From: Sulfobacillus thermosulfidooxidans
GTDB taxonomy: Bacteria > Bacillota > Sulfobacillia > Sulfobacillales > Sulfobacillaceae
Direction of reading: 5' to 3'
Assembly (NCBI RefSeq): GCF_001280565.1
Contig: NZ_LGRO01000001.1
Location: 2,356,001 to 2,420,000, forward strand
Length of the DNA: 64,000 nt
Shown here piece after piece: positions 44,661 to 54,800 of this stretch; position 1 is the stretch's first letter, and every line of letters begins with the position of its first letter. The notes below the pieces were generated by a model, which searched no databases, was not told the origin of the DNA, and worked only from the letters and a program-made list of their open reading frames with translations. Made by a program: the position numbers and the translations under genes.

Positions 44661-44873
44661 TTAAGAGGGGCGTTGGGGAATTGATTTGAGATACACAATA
44701 AAACCATAGACGGCCCAAACACCGCCGACCAGGAGGCCGCGGATGAGTTGACGCAGGGAAAGATACGGCCAAAAGAGATCGATTAGAAAGATCAGTGCGG
44801 CGACGATTTCAAAGAGAGCGGCTTGGGAGAATGGCGGTTTGACGCCTGTTAAGGATTCGATGAAATTGTTCAT
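44661..44873 (-). CDS. 70-residue two-helix membrane protein
   Basis: ATG 44873 has AAAGGAG 8 nt upstream. The product MNNFIESLTGVKPPF continues into two hydrophobic segments (AALFEIVAALIFLIDLFW and LIRGLLVGGVWAVYGFIVYL) and a short basic tail. It resembles other small integral membrane proteins of unknown role. An upstream in-frame extension to 45035 exists but lacks a start signal. Confidence 0.65.
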   Translation of the reverse strand: MNNFIESLTGVKPPFSQAALFEIVAALIFLIDLFWPYLSLRQLIRGLLVGGVWAVYGFIVYLKSIPQRPS

Positions 44874-45155
44874 GCTGTGCGCTCCTTTTCTAATTATCTT
44901 TCGAGGCGCGGGGTCTGTATGGGCAAAAGAAAGCAGTAAAAATTTGCCTGTAATGATGTTATCATACTGTGTCGCGATATATGAAACGGAAGCGAATTGA
45001 GTGATCGGAGACGGTAACGACAAAATCTTTCCCATAATATACCGTCGTGGTCAGATGTGCCAGCTGATTTAGGCTTGGCCGTGATGGATGCCTGGGAAGG
45101 TGTGTATGGAAGATCTCACAAGCTAGGGAGATTCGGGTTTCCAGCACCAAAATCC

Positions 45156-45362
45156 TCACTTAGTGATCATGTGGTGAAGCGCAGCAAAAACGGTCACGCC
45201 GAGATAAACTCCCGTAGCAAGGCCCAATACAAGGGTGCGTGAAAAGCTCGCATGACGTCCCCATAAAAACTCGCCGTGATACAACCCTGCTTGCGTAATC
45301 CATAATCCTAAAAGAATCGCTCCAACCAACGCAATATGGGTATATGTTAAAGGCTTCGTCAT
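45156..45362 (-). CDS. 68-residue two-helix membrane protein
   Basis: ATG 45362 has AGGGGAGAG 6 nt upstream. Two hydrophobic segments (HIALVGAILLGLWITQAGL and LVLGLATGVYLGVTVFAALHH) are joined by a basic loop (HGEFLWGRHASFSR). The family is unknown. It lies near another small membrane protein gene on the same strand, but about 280 nt away. Confidence 0.65.
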   Translation of the reverse strand: MTKPLTYTHIALVGAILLGLWITQAGLYHGEFLWGRHASFSRTLVLGLATGVYLGVTVFAALHHMITK

Positions 45363-45476
45363 TATAGTCTCTCCCCTTGTACTCTGTCACTAAATTCGCC
45401 CATTAGATTTAGCGTACTCTACGAAAGAAAACCTTTCAATGGAAGTGTTTTTAGAGTTTTCCCGGTGTAGTTAATT

Positions 45477-45519
45477 GCGACCCGTGGGTACCTACCGTCA
45501 CCTGTAGGCATCTGGTCGC
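45477..45519. other. GC-rich nested hairpin, possible structured RNA
   Basis: GCGACC (45477-45482) pairs with GGTCGC (45514-45519), and inside it CCTAC (45491-45495) pairs with GTAGG (45504-45508). It lies in a GC-rich island in an otherwise AT-rich gap, about 190 nt before a small plus-strand gene. No known riboswitch class was recognised. Confidence 0.35.
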
Positions 45520-45704
45520 GCCTCGCCGTGGGTGCCTGCGCGGTTTTTCCCGAAGGGATTGGAGACTTCGTCGCCTGGATTATCCGATCAGACAATATGT
45601 GGGTTCCGGTAGTCTTTGCCGCTATCAAGTCTTTTGACGCGGTGTCTTGCCTAGGGGAAGAAATAATTCTATGATCGATAAAAAGCTCAAGGGAGGATGC
45701 ACTA

Positions 45705-45854
45705 ATGGATCAAAAATTCCTCCAATCTTTTTTCGATTTAGGGCGGCTCTGTGCGATGTTGCCAGCCGATGATCGGGTTACGGAAGACTTCTTTCACGCA
45801 TTGTACGTCGTCATCAAAGACAAGGATGGGGTCACGCACGAGAACCGCGTATGA
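45705..45854 (+). CDS. 49-residue hypothetical protein
   Basis: ATG 45705 has GGGAGG 9 nt upstream. The product is MDQKFLQSFFDLGRLCAM, then a charged stretch ending KDKDGVTHENRV. It has no membrane helix or known motif. The strong ribosome binding site and protein-like composition argue that it is a real short gene. Confidence 0.55.
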   Translation: MDQKFLQSFFDLGRLCAMLPADDRVTEDFFHALYVVIKDKDGVTHENRV

Positions 45855-46454
45855 GAGGATCTGTCCCTTGTTCTCATATGCCAAAGTGCGGCTTTTCCTG
45901 TAATGTCGGTCAGGTGTCTGGCATTAATTTAAAATGGAGATGGCAATGAAGACATAACGCGCTACACGCTGCAAAAAACCCATTTAGTTCGTATCTTAAA
46001 CGTGTGGCCGGGTAGCGACGGCACTTGAAGGCGACTTTAACGATGAAGTTTGTTTTCGACGCAGAACTGAGCACGACCGTATAGGTGAGACAAAGACGTG
46101 CGAGTTAAACACCGTTTTGGATGGGAAAACGTAATCCCTCTTTTTCAGGTGGATCTTATTCAAGGAGTTAAGATTACTCCGCCATTGGGACGCAATGGAA
46201 AGCACGAAGAAAAGAAGAAGACGGGCGATTTGGTTGCCTATGACGCTCCTTGACTCTAGTCCTTACTGTTTTGAAGGGCACTTTGGATTCGCGATCCGCT
46301 TTTCCATCAGCGCAAAAACCGGATCCAAAACCAGCCTCGATAAGAGAGGGATCGATGTGGCTATTCATTTTTTCGCAACGTAATAGAAGTTGATAGAAAA
46401 AGCGAAACATTGTTTAGGACTGAATCGTGTACAGGAGACAAGGAGACTTTTAGA
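45855..46454. other. intergenic region, no gene supported
   Basis: Six hundred bases with several short frames on both strands but no ribosome binding site before any of them. The AAGGAG of the following hydrolase gene lies at its right end. Nothing else was recognised. Confidence 0.45.
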
Positions 46455-47396
46455 ATGGAAACATTGTCCGATGCAGCATTTTCGGAAGAAACGGTGCATT
46501 TTGGTGCTGAACCGTGGATATTGCCTGCAACGTTGTCTTTACCCAAAGGAGAGGGACCTTTTCCGGCGGTCGTTCTTGTCCATGGTTCTGGTCCTCAAGA
46601 CCGTAATGAAACGATTGGTCCCAATCAACCATTTCGAGATTTAGCATGGGGATTGGCCGCACACAATGTGGCCGTCTTACGATATGACAAACGGACACGT
46701 CTTTATCCACAGTCGGTGCAAACACTGAAGTCCTTTACAGTGGCTGATGAAACCACCGATGATGTTCTGCAAGCGATTCAATTTCTCGAGCATGTCGAAT
46801 CCATTGATCCCAAGAGAATTTTTGCACTAGGACATAGTCTAGGGGGATATCTTTTACCGCGAATTGCTCAACAAGAGCCGCATTTGGCTGGCATTATTTT
46901 GTTAGCAGCCAATGCCCGTCCGCTCGAAGACGTGCTATCTTCTCAGGTCGCCTATCTTTTGACCTTACCTGAAACGACGGATCCCATGCGGGAACAATTA
47001 AGGGAAATGCAAACCCAACTTAATCAGCTTAAAACGCTCATAGCCAGTCAGCAGCCTGATCTGACGCTATCGCCCTTTAATGTACCAGCCAGTTATTGGC
47101 TTGATTTGAAAAATTACCAGCCTACACAGCTGATGAGCGCGATACATATTCCAGCCCTTATCTTACAAGGCGAATGCGATTATCAAGTAACGATGGCGGA
47201 TGACTTCCAATTGTGGCGAGAAGCAGCAAAGGGCAATAATCATGTCATTTGCAAGAGTTATCCCGATCTTCATCATTTGTTTATGCCCTGTGAGGCAAAA
47301 ATGGCTACGCCGGCAAGCTACTTAGTCCCGGGACACGTATCAGATGAGGTGATTAATGATATTGCCACATGGATAATTACAGGGACTTTATCTTAG
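46455..47396 (+). CDS. alpha/beta hydrolase
   Basis: A 313-residue cytoplasmic enzyme, ATG 46455 with AAGGAG upstream. The hydrolase core is clear: VVLVHGSGPQDRNETIG (oxyanion loop, near 55), FALGHSLGGYLLPR (nucleophile Ser near 130), LILQGECDYQV (acid Asp near 240) and a C-terminal DLHHLFMP (His). A Met/Gln-rich helical lid sits between Ser and Asp. It resembles the dienelactone hydrolase or prolyl-oligopeptidase-like 'alpha/beta hydrolase of unknown function' group. The substrate is unknown. Confidence 0.8.
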   Translation: METLSDAAFSEETVHFGAEPWILPATLSLPKGEGPFPAVVLVHGSGPQDRNETIGPNQPFRDLAWGLAAHNVAVLRYDKRTRLYPQSVQTLKSFTVADETTDDVLQAIQFLEHVESIDPKRIFALGHSLGGYLLPRIAQQEPHLAGIILLAANARPLEDVLSSQVAYLLTLPETTDPMREQLREMQTQLNQLKTLIASQQPDLTLSPFNVPASYWLDLKNYQPTQLMSAIHIPALILQGECDYQVTMADDFQLWREAAKGNNHVICKSYPDLHHLFMPCEAKMATPASYLVPGHVSDEVINDIATWIITGTLS

Positions 47397-47500
47397 ATGC
47401 ACGCTAAAAATATAGAACGACAACCTTGAGATGGAATAATGCAATCGATTGCCTCGGGATTTAGTGAGATGTAAATACACTTTGGCCAAAGGAGAACCAG

Positions 47501-48235
47501 ATGAATTCTCATTGGGATGATGCTGTGACAAGATTAGAGAAAAGTCTTCGAGACATTTTGGACAATCATCCGACACCTCTAGGCGCAGAATATCGGTATG
47601 CTCATTTAAGCTTAGCGCTCATCGATGCGATTTTCTCTATCGGTGCTCGGTATTCCTCGACTCAGCAAACTGTTAAACGTTATGCCGATTATTCAGGTTT
47701 ATCTTTGTTCCGGGACTCATTCGATGATTGGCCCAATACAACAGAACAACAGCCTTTGAGCGAATTGGTTACGCAATTTAAAGCCTTAGGGCTTGAAACC
47801 CTCACCACGGAAGTTTTCCGAAACCGTCAGCGCACATCCACACAAAATGGCATTCTCAAAGCTGAAGCGGTAAGGCAAGCCGCAATGTTGTTGGTTGACA
47901 ATAACGTTGAGTATTTTCAAGATATGCCGCGCATTATGAATAACAGCTATTTCCGGCAACAATTCTGTCAGATAAAAGGACAAACGTCAGGCATTTCTTT
48001 GAGTTATTTTTGGATGCTTACCGGAAGTCGCGATTTAATCAAACCCGATCGACACGTAATGACCTATCTAAGGCGCGTCAGCGGAAACGCCACACTGACG
48101 GAAACAAAAGCTCTTGAAATGGTCCAACAGGTATCTAAAAGACTTCAGTCGGACTTTCCTCACGTCAGTCCCCGGTGGCTTGACTATCTGATATGGAATG
48201 ATCAAAGACGGCGCGATTCGAACAGTAAGCCATAA
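47501..48235 (+). CDS. HhH-GPD-like DNA glycosylase-fold protein
   Basis: A 244-residue protein, ATG 47501 with AAAGGAG upstream. It is all helical: YAHLSLALIDAIFSIGARYS near residue 40 and GISLSYFWMLTGSRDLIKPDRHV near residue 170. The last segment resembles the end of the helix-hairpin-helix and the catalytic Asp region of endonuclease III-type proteins (xxxKPDxHV). Proteins of this layout are usually called 'hypothetical, DNA glycosylase-like'. There is no iron-sulfur cluster Cys motif. It could act in DNA base repair; this is inference. Confidence 0.55.
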   Translation: MNSHWDDAVTRLEKSLRDILDNHPTPLGAEYRYAHLSLALIDAIFSIGARYSSTQQTVKRYADYSGLSLFRDSFDDWPNTTEQQPLSELVTQFKALGLETLTTEVFRNRQRTSTQNGILKAEAVRQAAMLLVDNNVEYFQDMPRIMNNSYFRQQFCQIKGQTSGISLSYFWMLTGSRDLIKPDRHVMTYLRRVSGNATLTETKALEMVQQVSKRLQSDFPHVSPRWLDYLIWNDQRRRDSNSKP

Positions 48236-48411
48236 CCAAAATAGATAATCTGAATTGAGCATGGAAGCATGAAGCCATTAGATTTTCTGAGAATCTTATG
48301 TGTTATGACAAGCGGATGGTAGTCAATAGTCCTCTCAAAAATCTGACCAAAGACCGGACTCGGGTGAAGCAGGTTTTGCTTGCTCTTCATCTCAGCATTC
48401 GAGCGAATATG

Positions 48412-50421
48412 CTAGGGCAAGAAGTCGCGTCCGTGATCTTTGGTGTTAGCACTCTCAAGCAATGCCATCCAGTCCTTGATGAAGTCTTGATCTGGACATA
48501 GCGGCGAATTGACCCGGTATTGAGGTCCATTTGCATTAAGAAGTCCCATCACTTCTTCGGCATACTGGGAAAAAACGCGCGCATGGCGCTCACGAATCAC
48601 GTCGTATAAATAAATCCAGCGAGCATCATGGCGGTTGCTCTTGGAGCGAGAATTAGAGCGTACCCGGTAATCAAATAAGGGCTCCGGAATGACTACGCCG
48701 CGGTATCCTTTGGCAATTAAATGCACAATCGTTTCATAATCTTCAAGTCCATACGCCATGTCTTGATGACTGAGTCCAGCATCTAACAAGGCACGCCGGC
48801 GTATCACGATCCCACTGCTATTGATTGTGTTGTGGTATAGCAAATACGGTGGTTCAGCATTCCATCCCGGCCAAATTCCCTCGTTGCCATCGAAGTACTG
48901 AACCCACGATCCGACAAATGCCACATTAGGATAGGTTTCAAGGATATCACAGCACCGTGCCAAATAATCTGGATGGTACTTGTCATCGGCATCTAATAAG
49001 GCCACAAAGGTCCCGGCGGCTTTTTTAGCACCTAGATTGCGGGCATGAACGATGCCGCGATTGGGAGTGCGAATTACCTGTACGACGGGATATCGGCGGG
49101 CGATTTCGTAAAGGGCGTCGATGCTGTCTGCTTGATCACTGCCGTCGTCCACAACAATGACTTCATCAGGAATCAAGCGGGACTGAAAGACGCTATCTAA
49201 GGCATCAAAGATTAAAGAACCAAGATTATAATAAGGCATCACGACAGATAATGTCCGGTTTTCCTTATGGGTGGTTGTCGCGATTTTGTCGCCCGGACGT
49301 ACAAAAGGAAACATTTTCTGTGCTGTGTCAATACAATCGGTGATCGTGATTACGGGCGGCATTGCTGGCGGCTGTTCCTTCCCTGCGGCAGGAATCTTAG
49401 TAACTTTTTCTTGCACCATATCCCGCATCAATGCAGGAACAGGGGGAATTATTGCATCATCGCCGCCTAAAATTTCCCGAACTCTGGCCGAATCTAAGGC
49501 GAGCACTGGCGCCGACCTGTAAGATGCCAACAGAAGAGGCCAGGACAAAACCGGAGAGGGGGTTCCATGCAACAATAAGGATGAGGACAAAATGTCCTCG
49601 GTAACTGGATTGTCTGGATCATTATTGATAACTTTAATCCAGCCTTGTGTAAACGCCCGGGGAAATTTTTTCACCAGCCAATCATGGTAAGTACTTTGAG
49701 TAACGCTAAAAAGGCTTGGGGCTCCGATTACCTCCAAAGTATAGGGAAATCCTTGTTCCCATAACGGCAACAAGGCGGTCAGCCATAGTTCTAAACGTGA
49801 GGCAGGCTCAACCGGACCAAGCATTAATAAGCGGTCAATATGTGCCGGACCGTTTGTGTCCACAACGGACATCAAATCAGAGGCACTGATCCCATGTGCA
49901 TCAGATAAGCCAAGAGCCTCAGTCATGACTAAAGACAGGGAGAGCACAGCGTCTGACGCTTGAATTGTAAAACGCTCCATTTCTGTAGCCCACCAATAGT
50001 CTAGACGGTAGCGTGGAATAAGATTATCCTTGAGCGTCAACAGGAAAGGGCGTGCCGGCAGGGTGATGACTGGGATATTGCGAAAGAGAGGATGCAAGGT
50101 CCACCTTTCTTGAAGCAGCATCTGGCCTAATCCCCAGTCGGTTAGTACATAGATCTTATCGGGTCCAGCTCCTGTTTCCTGGGCATGAAGAATCTCTTGA
50201 GTCATATGCCAGGCCCAATAAGCGGTGCTATTTAAATGAGGAGTTAAAGACAACCGGGGCCTATCACAGATAGCGGATTCAGATTTCGAGCAACAAGAAA
50301 TCGCTAATATCCTAACGTGGTGCCCTTGCTGTTTTTGATAGTGAGCAAAGTGCCAGGTCAAAATGGCCGTGTCATCGGTAATATCTGGGGCGTAGCGTGG
50401 ACTGAGAATCCAAATATTCAT
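48412..50421 (-). CDS. two-domain glycosyltransferase (GT4-like + GT2)
   Basis: A 669-residue protein whose ATG (50421) overlaps the upstream gene's stop. Residues 1-370 look like a GT-B/GT4-type domain (MNIWILSPRYAPDITDDTAI, then NNDPDNPVTEDILSSSLLL) but with weak nucleotide-site motifs. Residues 385-600 are a GT-A/GT2 domain: LSVVMPYYNLGSLIFDALDS, EVIVVDDGSDQADSI, NLGAKKAAGTFVALLDADD (the DxD metal site), and EDYETIVHLIAKGYRG. It would add sugars to a cell-surface glycan or glycoprotein. It forms an operon with the coiled-coil protein and lies next to large secreted proteins that could be substrates, which is inference. Confidence 0.8.
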   Translation of the reverse strand: MNIWILSPRYAPDITDDTAILTWHFAHYQKQQGHHVRILAISCCSKSESAICDRPRLSLTPHLNSTAYWAWHMTQEILHAQETGAGPDKIYVLTDWGLGQMLLQERWTLHPLFRNIPVITLPARPFLLTLKDNLIPRYRLDYWWATEMERFTIQASDAVLSLSLVMTEALGLSDAHGISASDLMSVVDTNGPAHIDRLLMLGPVEPASRLELWLTALLPLWEQGFPYTLEVIGAPSLFSVTQSTYHDWLVKKFPRAFTQGWIKVINNDPDNPVTEDILSSSLLLHGTPSPVLSWPLLLASYRSAPVLALDSARVREILGGDDAIIPPVPALMRDMVQEKVTKIPAAGKEQPPAMPPVITITDCIDTAQKMFPFVRPGDKIATTTHKENRTLSVVMPYYNLGSLIFDALDSVFQSRLIPDEVIVVDDGSDQADSIDALYEIARRYPVVQVIRTPNRGIVHARNLGAKKAAGTFVALLDADDKYHPDYLARCCDILETYPNVAFVGSWVQYFDGNEGIWPGWNAEPPYLLYHNTINSSGIVIRRRALLDAGLSHQDMAYGLEDYETIVHLIAKGYRGVVIPEPLFDYRVRSNSRSKSNRHDARWIYLYDVIRERHARVFSQYAEEVMGLLNANGPQYRVNSPLCPDQDFIKDWMALLESANTKDHGRDFLP

Positions 50422-51272
50422 AGGGATCTCCGCTTCCCTTTCACGGCACCCATCACCCGCCACATTTTGGACAAAAGTTTCCAAGAGGGTGACTGGTGAA
50501 TGGCGGTTAAATCATCTTGCAATTGATCAACCCGCCTTTGCAATGCTTGCATTTGCTCGTAATATTGTAGGCTGTCTTGAGATGCCAGCTCTTTTTGCTG
50601 CTGATAGTGCTCGAGGTGTTCCGCCAAAGACCTATTGGTTTGTTGTAATACACCCATTTGCTCCTCGTTCTGCGCATGCGTTTGCTTTAAAACACGGATT
50701 TCCTCATGTAAATCGCCAATTATCTGCTCGTGTTCCCGGACACGATGTAATAAGGATTGGCGCTCCGCGATGAGAATCTCGAAATCCTGCTCAAGACGCG
50801 CTACATTGTGTTTGGCACTATGAAGCGCGTGAACATATTCAGCTAGTAAATCATCTGCTCCCCATCCAAGCAAGTATCCTAGCCCTCGGCTTTTGGGGTG
50901 ACTGTCATATCCTAGGTCTTCAAGATCCGTTGCGTTTTCCCAATGAAAATAGTACTGAATCGCAACGGTTATCATGACATTGGCATTTAAAGATCGGGGC
51001 ACTGAGGTGACAAGAAACCGCGCCGGCACCGAACGGCGTGCCGCGAATTCGTCAAGAGCCTCGCGATTGAGACTAATCACCACATCCCAAGAATCCTGGT
51101 TGGAAGATGAAATTTGGGGAATGTTGCCAAGAGATTGTGGGTCAAAGACATCGCTCGGAGATGAAAGCCAGGCAATAGCACGGTGAGGAAAAACCCGAAG
51201 CCAAGCCCCGATGAGTTCCTGGGCCAAAAGTGGTGTGCATAATATCCCTTCCGATTGCGGGTATACAGTCAT
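50418..51272 (-). CDS. coiled-coil protein linked to a glycosyltransferase
   Basis: A 284-residue protein. An N-terminal globular part (residues 1-150; LIGAWLRVFPHRAIAWLSS, SLNANVMITVAIQYYFHW) precedes a long coiled coil (about 155-255; LEQDFEILIAERQSLLHRV, then EHLEHYQQQKELASQ). It ends in SPSWKLLSKMWRVMG plus a basic tail, a motif often found at the end of surface-glycan glycosyltransferases and their partners. It is translationally coupled (ATGA) to the glycosyltransferase gene. It may measure chain length or hold the enzyme at the membrane; its own catalytic role is unclear. Confidence 0.6.
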   Translation of the reverse strand: MTVYPQSEGILCTPLLAQELIGAWLRVFPHRAIAWLSSPSDVFDPQSLGNIPQISSSNQDSWDVVISLNREALDEFAARRSVPARFLVTSVPRSLNANVMITVAIQYYFHWENATDLEDLGYDSHPKSRGLGYLLGWGADDLLAEYVHALHSAKHNVARLEQDFEILIAERQSLLHRVREHEQIIGDLHEEIRVLKQTHAQNEEQMGVLQQTNRSLAEHLEHYQQQKELASQDSLQYYEQMQALQRRVDQLQDDLTAIHQSPSWKLLSKMWRVMGAVKGKRRSL

Positions 51273-51813
51273 TGTGTGTTCATTATACGGAGGGGCCGAT
51301 TACAGGGTCAAGCTCCGAGCTTATTCTTGTCAACTGTAGAGCGGTGTGCTTGGCAGGCAAGAATCGTGGAACGTCATTCAAGACTCCTAAACCTCTCGCC
51401 TAAGTAGCCGGTACTGAACAGTCGCTGGTGTGGCCTGAGGATTCATATTCCTCATATCAAACGTTACTTCTTTCTTTCGCGTAAGGAGTCGGTACCCTAT
51501 CCCTTAGGAGATCCTCAAGCTTCTATTATGACGGACTATTAACATCGACAAGAACAACAATTCTGATAAAGCCAGGAATAACCTTGAAGGTTCGAGCTTA
51601 AAAAAGTAGAGGAAGTGCTGGACGTTAGGCGCCCTAAGGGGCGTAGACTCCGCGGAGACTTGTGGGAAACCCTCAGCTCCGCGGAGACTTGTGGGAAACC
51701 CTCAGCTCCGCGGAGTGCTTTCTTTCACTCTGGCGGCAAGTCCATCCCTCTTGGTTTCTCTTCAACGTTCGTCTCTATGCTCTTCTCTTTTGATTGGTGT
51801 TTCTTGTGTGACA
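51273..51813. other. intergenic region with tandem palindromic repeats
   Basis: About 540 bases between the coiled-coil gene and the end of the peptidase gene. Apart from the 29-bp repeat at 51648-51715 there is a hairpin CGCCC/GGGCG just before it. No gene was supported. Confidence 0.5.
51648..51715. repeat. 29-bp tandem repeat with a palindromic core (2.3 copies)
   Basis: CTCCGCGGAG occurs at 51648, 51677 and 51706. Between the occurrences ACTTGTGGGAAACCCTCAG is repeated exactly. Each unit contains a perfect 10-bp palindrome and a GGG-AAA-CCC mini hairpin. It lies 100 nt after the peptidase gene's stop. Confidence 0.8.
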
Positions 51814-54800
51814 TTAAGACACGCTTATTGTGCTTTTGGCTGCTAGAGCATAGGCAGCCGTGGCAGGAGCATAAGGATCTTTGGCGTAAACGACGATGTG
51901 ATAGGTTCCCGTTTGAGAGGGGGTAAATGTAAATGATGCCTGCGTTTGGTAATTGCCGCTGGCCATCCATTGACCGCTAGGGGTCTCATACCAAAACTGA
52001 TAAACGGGATGGGTAATCCCTGAAGAATTCGCGGTTATGGTGAGCGGATTTTGGATTGTGGCGGTGCTAGGGGCATTGAGAGAAACATGACTATTCACAT
52101 CAATAACCGTCGACGAGCGGTAAGCCTCGTTGAATAATCCCTGCGCAACCTGCGTTTTATCCAGGGCATAGACCGCAATGACATAACTCCCGGAAGCCAG
52201 ATCGGTCAAGGACAAGATATTACCGGGCGAATAATCTTGTACCATTTTCCACTGGTTATTGGGTCCATGGATCCAAAATTGATATTCGGCAACGCCATCC
52301 GGATCCTGAGCTTGGGCAGTAATGGTAATGGAAGCCCCTTGGGCTAACCGAGTTGAAGGACTGTTTACCGTCAATCCTGAGACCATGGGGATTTGGCTCT
52401 GATTCACAAAGGTGATATGTCCCGTTGCAGCGAGCCGTGTTCCTTGCGAGGTTTTCACGTAAAGAAGAACCGAATAGAGTCCGGGAACCGTTTCTTTTAG
52501 CGTCCAATAGGAGCGGGAACTAAAGGCACCCGATGACGTCCACTGGGTTGTTGCCGGATTTTGCACCCAAAACTGATATTCGGTGGTGTCATTGCCGCCA
52601 GTGGCCTGAATTTCAACCGGGGTGCCGATGGCTGGATTATTGGGCAAAGACAGTCCAATATCACTCACATGGACAGACGTTGAAGCTTGAAACAAGGTTT
52701 GCCCACTGTTTTGCACTGCTACGGTGATGCTTTGGGTTCCAGGGCTATTGAAGACGACAGAAAATTGTCCCGTTCCCCCACTTAAGTTGAGAGTCGAGGG
52801 TAAAGTGGCTTGAGAATCGCTTGATGTAATGACGACGGAGCCCGGCAGAAGGCCGGTGACTGACCCAGATGCGGTGAGGGCCTTGACACTTATCGTGATG
52901 GGTTGGCCAATATTGACATGAGATTGGCTGGGTTGAATGACTAGATGGGTGGCAACGTTTGAGGAGAGGGATAAAGCGAGCTGGTACCAATTGGGGAGTC
53001 CTAAGCCTGTAACTGGATTCCATGTCCCATCTTGTGAAGAACTGACTTGGTAAACCCCATTGCTGCCCCACTGGGCTTGGGTAAAGTCGCTAGGATGAGT
53101 GCCCGCCATCTGATAAAGCCAGGGATTAATATTCCCCATCCCGCTTACTTGGCCGGTAAAGTTTTCGAATAATGACAGCCAACCAGCGGTTAAAGGAGCG
53201 GCTAAACTAGTGCCCCCCATGGCGACTTGTTGCCCACCGCTAATTCCGAGGAATCCCGGGATGCCAGCAAGGGCAGCAATGTCAGGAGCTCCAATGCCTG
53301 GGGCTGTGGCTGGTAAGAAAGGAGCTTGCCAGGAAGGGATAGGATTTGAGCCATATCCGCCGCTTGATGCGGCATTGGGTGCGGTATAGGCTTGAGCAAT
53401 GGCTGTGGGCAAGCCATTGAGGTAATTCCCGCCCCAGGCTTTGGCAAGGGGCGGAGGACTGACTGAGGTCATATTTCCCGATTGGTCAAATTGCGCTGGG
53501 GAGGCGATATCTAAGCCTCCAACGGACAGCACTTCTGCTTGGGCATCCATGAGATCAATGCCTACAGGTCCCGGATCCGATCCACTATCCCATGCACCTT
53601 GATCACCACTGGCATTCACAATGGTGATGCCCTCTGCAGTACAAGCATCGACCAGGGGCGTAATGCTAGCAGGGTCAATGCCAAAGAATCCGTAGGATAT
53701 GGAAGCAATTTTTGCGCTAGATTGTTGAGCCAAATCATTGAGAAATGACGCTAACGGGTCAGTCGGATCGTTCGCAGGAAAGACATATTCTTCAATCGAC
53801 GTGCCGGGATCAATCGACGCCACGGCTTGGATATCGATGTTCGATTCGGGCAAGTCTTGTTGACTCGTCATGGAGGCGGTAGCGCCATCTTCATAATGAA
53901 AATTGACCGTTGGCATGGGCAAACTTTCTTGCGTCATAAGTTGTTGCAGATCGGCCAAGCTAGGAATTTGACCTTGCACATATAAGGCCACAGGTGACCC
54001 CGGCCCTTGCATGTGACTAAAGGCCGCGTTACCCGTTAACGTATTAAGCTCGGGACCCGTTAAGGTGTTTAATGCGGAAGCGTTTCCGGAAAAAGGAGGA
54101 AGGGTCCCTTGGATAGTTTCTGTTTGTCCATCGCTTAGTGTCACCGTCATCGAGATGCTACTGACTGCAGACGAAGCCGAGTAACCCGCGAGTTCAATTT
54201 GCCAAATAGTCCCATTCGATGCGGGCAACGCGGTGGCGGGTCCATAGACGCCCACATTGCTGGATGCGGAAAGATGATTGACCTGCATGATACTCACAGG
54301 CGTTCCCTGACTATTTTGGGCTGCTACAAACATATTAAAGGGCAACCCTGCAGGAATCGCCTGGGTAATATCGGGATTCCAGCTGAGTAAGTTGATGACA
54401 TCGCCCGAACCGGTAGGAAATTGTTGAAGATATGTGGGGGTTTCGTTGAATTGAAAGGCACTGAGAGATCCCACTTGTCCCGAATTTTCCGGACGAACTG
54501 TCACCGTGCTGCGGGATCTGGGCAACACGTGCACCTTGGACATGTGGATTTGGTGAACAATGTGAATGGGCTGAAGTCCATTCACACTCCAAATATCGGG
54601 GGAAACGGGTATGGCTGGGTTATTAACATGGGCCGGCACACTTACCGTGACCAAAAATCCCTGCCTCCCTTGAATGTGCCAGCCGGCGGCTTCAATGCTG
54701 TGAAAAGCCTCATTCCACTGTGTGGGCGAAGGGCCAAACCGTTTCATGAGTGCCCGCGGACTCAAAAAATGGTGGTACAGGGGATTGCCTACTTGACTAA

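Noticed and set aside
51648-51715. CRISPR array
   Set aside because: The repeats are directly adjoining with no variable spacers, and no cas genes are present.
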